Source of the DNA: Caldalkalibacillus salinus
GTDB lineage: Bacteria > Bacillota > Bacilli > Caldalkalibacillales > JCM-10596
Direction: 5' to 3'
Length of the DNA: 64,000 nt
Assembly (NCBI RefSeq): GCF_016745835.1
Contig: NZ_JAERVL010000015.1
Location: 1-64,000, forward strand
Part shown: in pieces, positions 63,434-64,000 of the stretch
Layout of the letters: the number at the start of each line of letters is the position of its first letter
How positions within the stretch are numbered: position 1 is the stretch's first letter
Made by a program: the position numbers and the translations under genes
The notes under the pieces: generated by a model
The model's input: the letters and a program-made list of their open reading frames with translations, nothing else
What the model was told of the DNA's origin: nothing
Database searches by the model: none

Positions 63434-64000
63434 ATGAGCAAGCAAACATTTATTCAAGGCGCTTTTATTCTCATTATAGCAGGACTAATCACAAAAATTC
63501 TTGGTTTTGTAAACAAAATCGTGATGGCAAGAATTCTTGGTCCTGAAGGAATCGGTCTGTATATGATGGCCGTTCCCATCCTTATCCTCGTGATTACCCT
63601 CACGAGATTAGGCCTGCCAGTGGCTATCTCCAAATTAGTCGCAGAAGCTGACGCCACAGGAGATAAAAAAAGAATTAAGCGTATACTCGTTGTTTCTCTG
63701 GCTGTTACGGGCACGCTCAGTATTTTGTTTACGATCATGACCCTTCTGGGGGCTAAGGTATTGTCTTCCATTTTCTTAACGGACCCGCGTGCTTATTATC
63801 CTTTAGTGGCCATTACGCCGATTGTACCGATTGTTGCTGTTTCTTCCGTTATCAAAGGGTATTTCCAGGGAAAACAGAATATGAAGCCCTCTGCCTATTC
63901 ACAAGTGATTGAACAGATTGTGCGAATATCACTCGTAGCCTTTTTAGCGAACCTGTTGTTACCGTATGGATTGGAGTACGCTGCAGCAGGGGCGATGATC
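63434..64000 (+). CDS. spoVB: Stage V sporulation protein B (SpoVB), 3' end outside window
   Basis: The first 189 residues are present, starting with ATG at 63434 after GAAGGGA. The N-terminus MSKQTFIQGAFILIIAGL and the multidrug/oligosaccharidyl-lipid flippase (MOP) helices with GFVNKIVMARILGPEGIGLYMM are typical of SpoVB, which is needed for spore cortex synthesis. It is the only plus-strand gene at the right end, divergent from the COG2426 gene. Synteny with B. subtilis spoVB-comN-secDF supports it. Confidence 0.95.
   Translation, partial: MSKQTFIQGAFILIIAGLITKILGFVNKIVMARILGPEGIGLYMMAVPILILVITLTRLGLPVAISKLVAEADATGDKKRIKRILVVSLAVTGTLSILFTIMTLLGAKVLSSIFLTDPRAYYPLVAITPIVPIVAVSSVIKGYFQGKQNMKPSAYSQVIEQIVRISLVAFLANLLLPYGLEYAAAGAMI

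Overview
The window looks like chromosomal DNA from a low-to-moderate GC endospore-forming Bacillota (order Bacillales, Bacillaceae-like). The evidence is an intact sigK, the start of spoVB, a YjcZ-type sporulation peptide, a GerMN lipoprotein, two T-box leaders, a 6S RNA next to aspS, and a long block from pbpI (27.2 kb) to spoVB (64 kb) in nearly the same order as the yrr/yrv region of Bacillus subtilis. A subtilisin and several very acidic exported proteins would fit an alkaliphile, but that is only inference, and I cannot name the genus.

Region 1 (1-4.7 kb): an acidic exported protein cut by the window edge, a small unknown protein, an acidic lipoprotein and a secreted subtilisin, all on minus. 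Divergent from the protease is an HTH-TPR regulator resembling RNPP quorum-sensing receptors, followed after 10 nt by an unlisted 29-codon ORF with a strong ribosome binding site. A 26-residue YjcZ-type gene with a sigma-K-like promoter follows. Region 2 (4.7-10.9 kb): arginine/ornithine catabolism. rocD and rocA lie behind a clear sigma-54 promoter, with the divergent activator rocR and a YjiH-type membrane protein that has a cre-like site.

Region 3 (11.4-27.1 kb): mixed accessory genes. These include a GerMN lipoprotein whose 3' end overlaps a convergent beta-propeller protein, an esterase, sigK without a skin element, a TAXI-TRAP transporter with its DUF1850 partner, catalase with PerR/Fur-like operators, a zinc alcohol dehydrogenase, a SCO/FixH-like lipoprotein pair, an unlisted CxxC mini-protein and a pyruvate-oxidase-like enzyme.

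Region 4 (27.2-64 kb): the conserved housekeeping block, mostly on minus. It carries cell wall genes (pbpI, mltG, SH3-amidase), translation and tRNA modification genes (alaS with T-box, trmR, mnmA, iscS, cymR, hisS-aspS with T-box, dtd), repair genes (ruvX, recD2, rarA, recJ), stringent response and purine salvage (relA, apt), protein export (separate secD and secF, comN), a cation efflux protein and spoVB. Differences from B. subtilis include loss of yrrN-yrrO beside trmR, a methyltransferase gene where yrvM lies, and unfused secD/secF. The most intriguing signals are the regulator-peptide-protease cassette, the GACAC overlapping Asp/His specifier in the hisS-aspS T-box, and the overlapping convergent genes at 11.9 kb.
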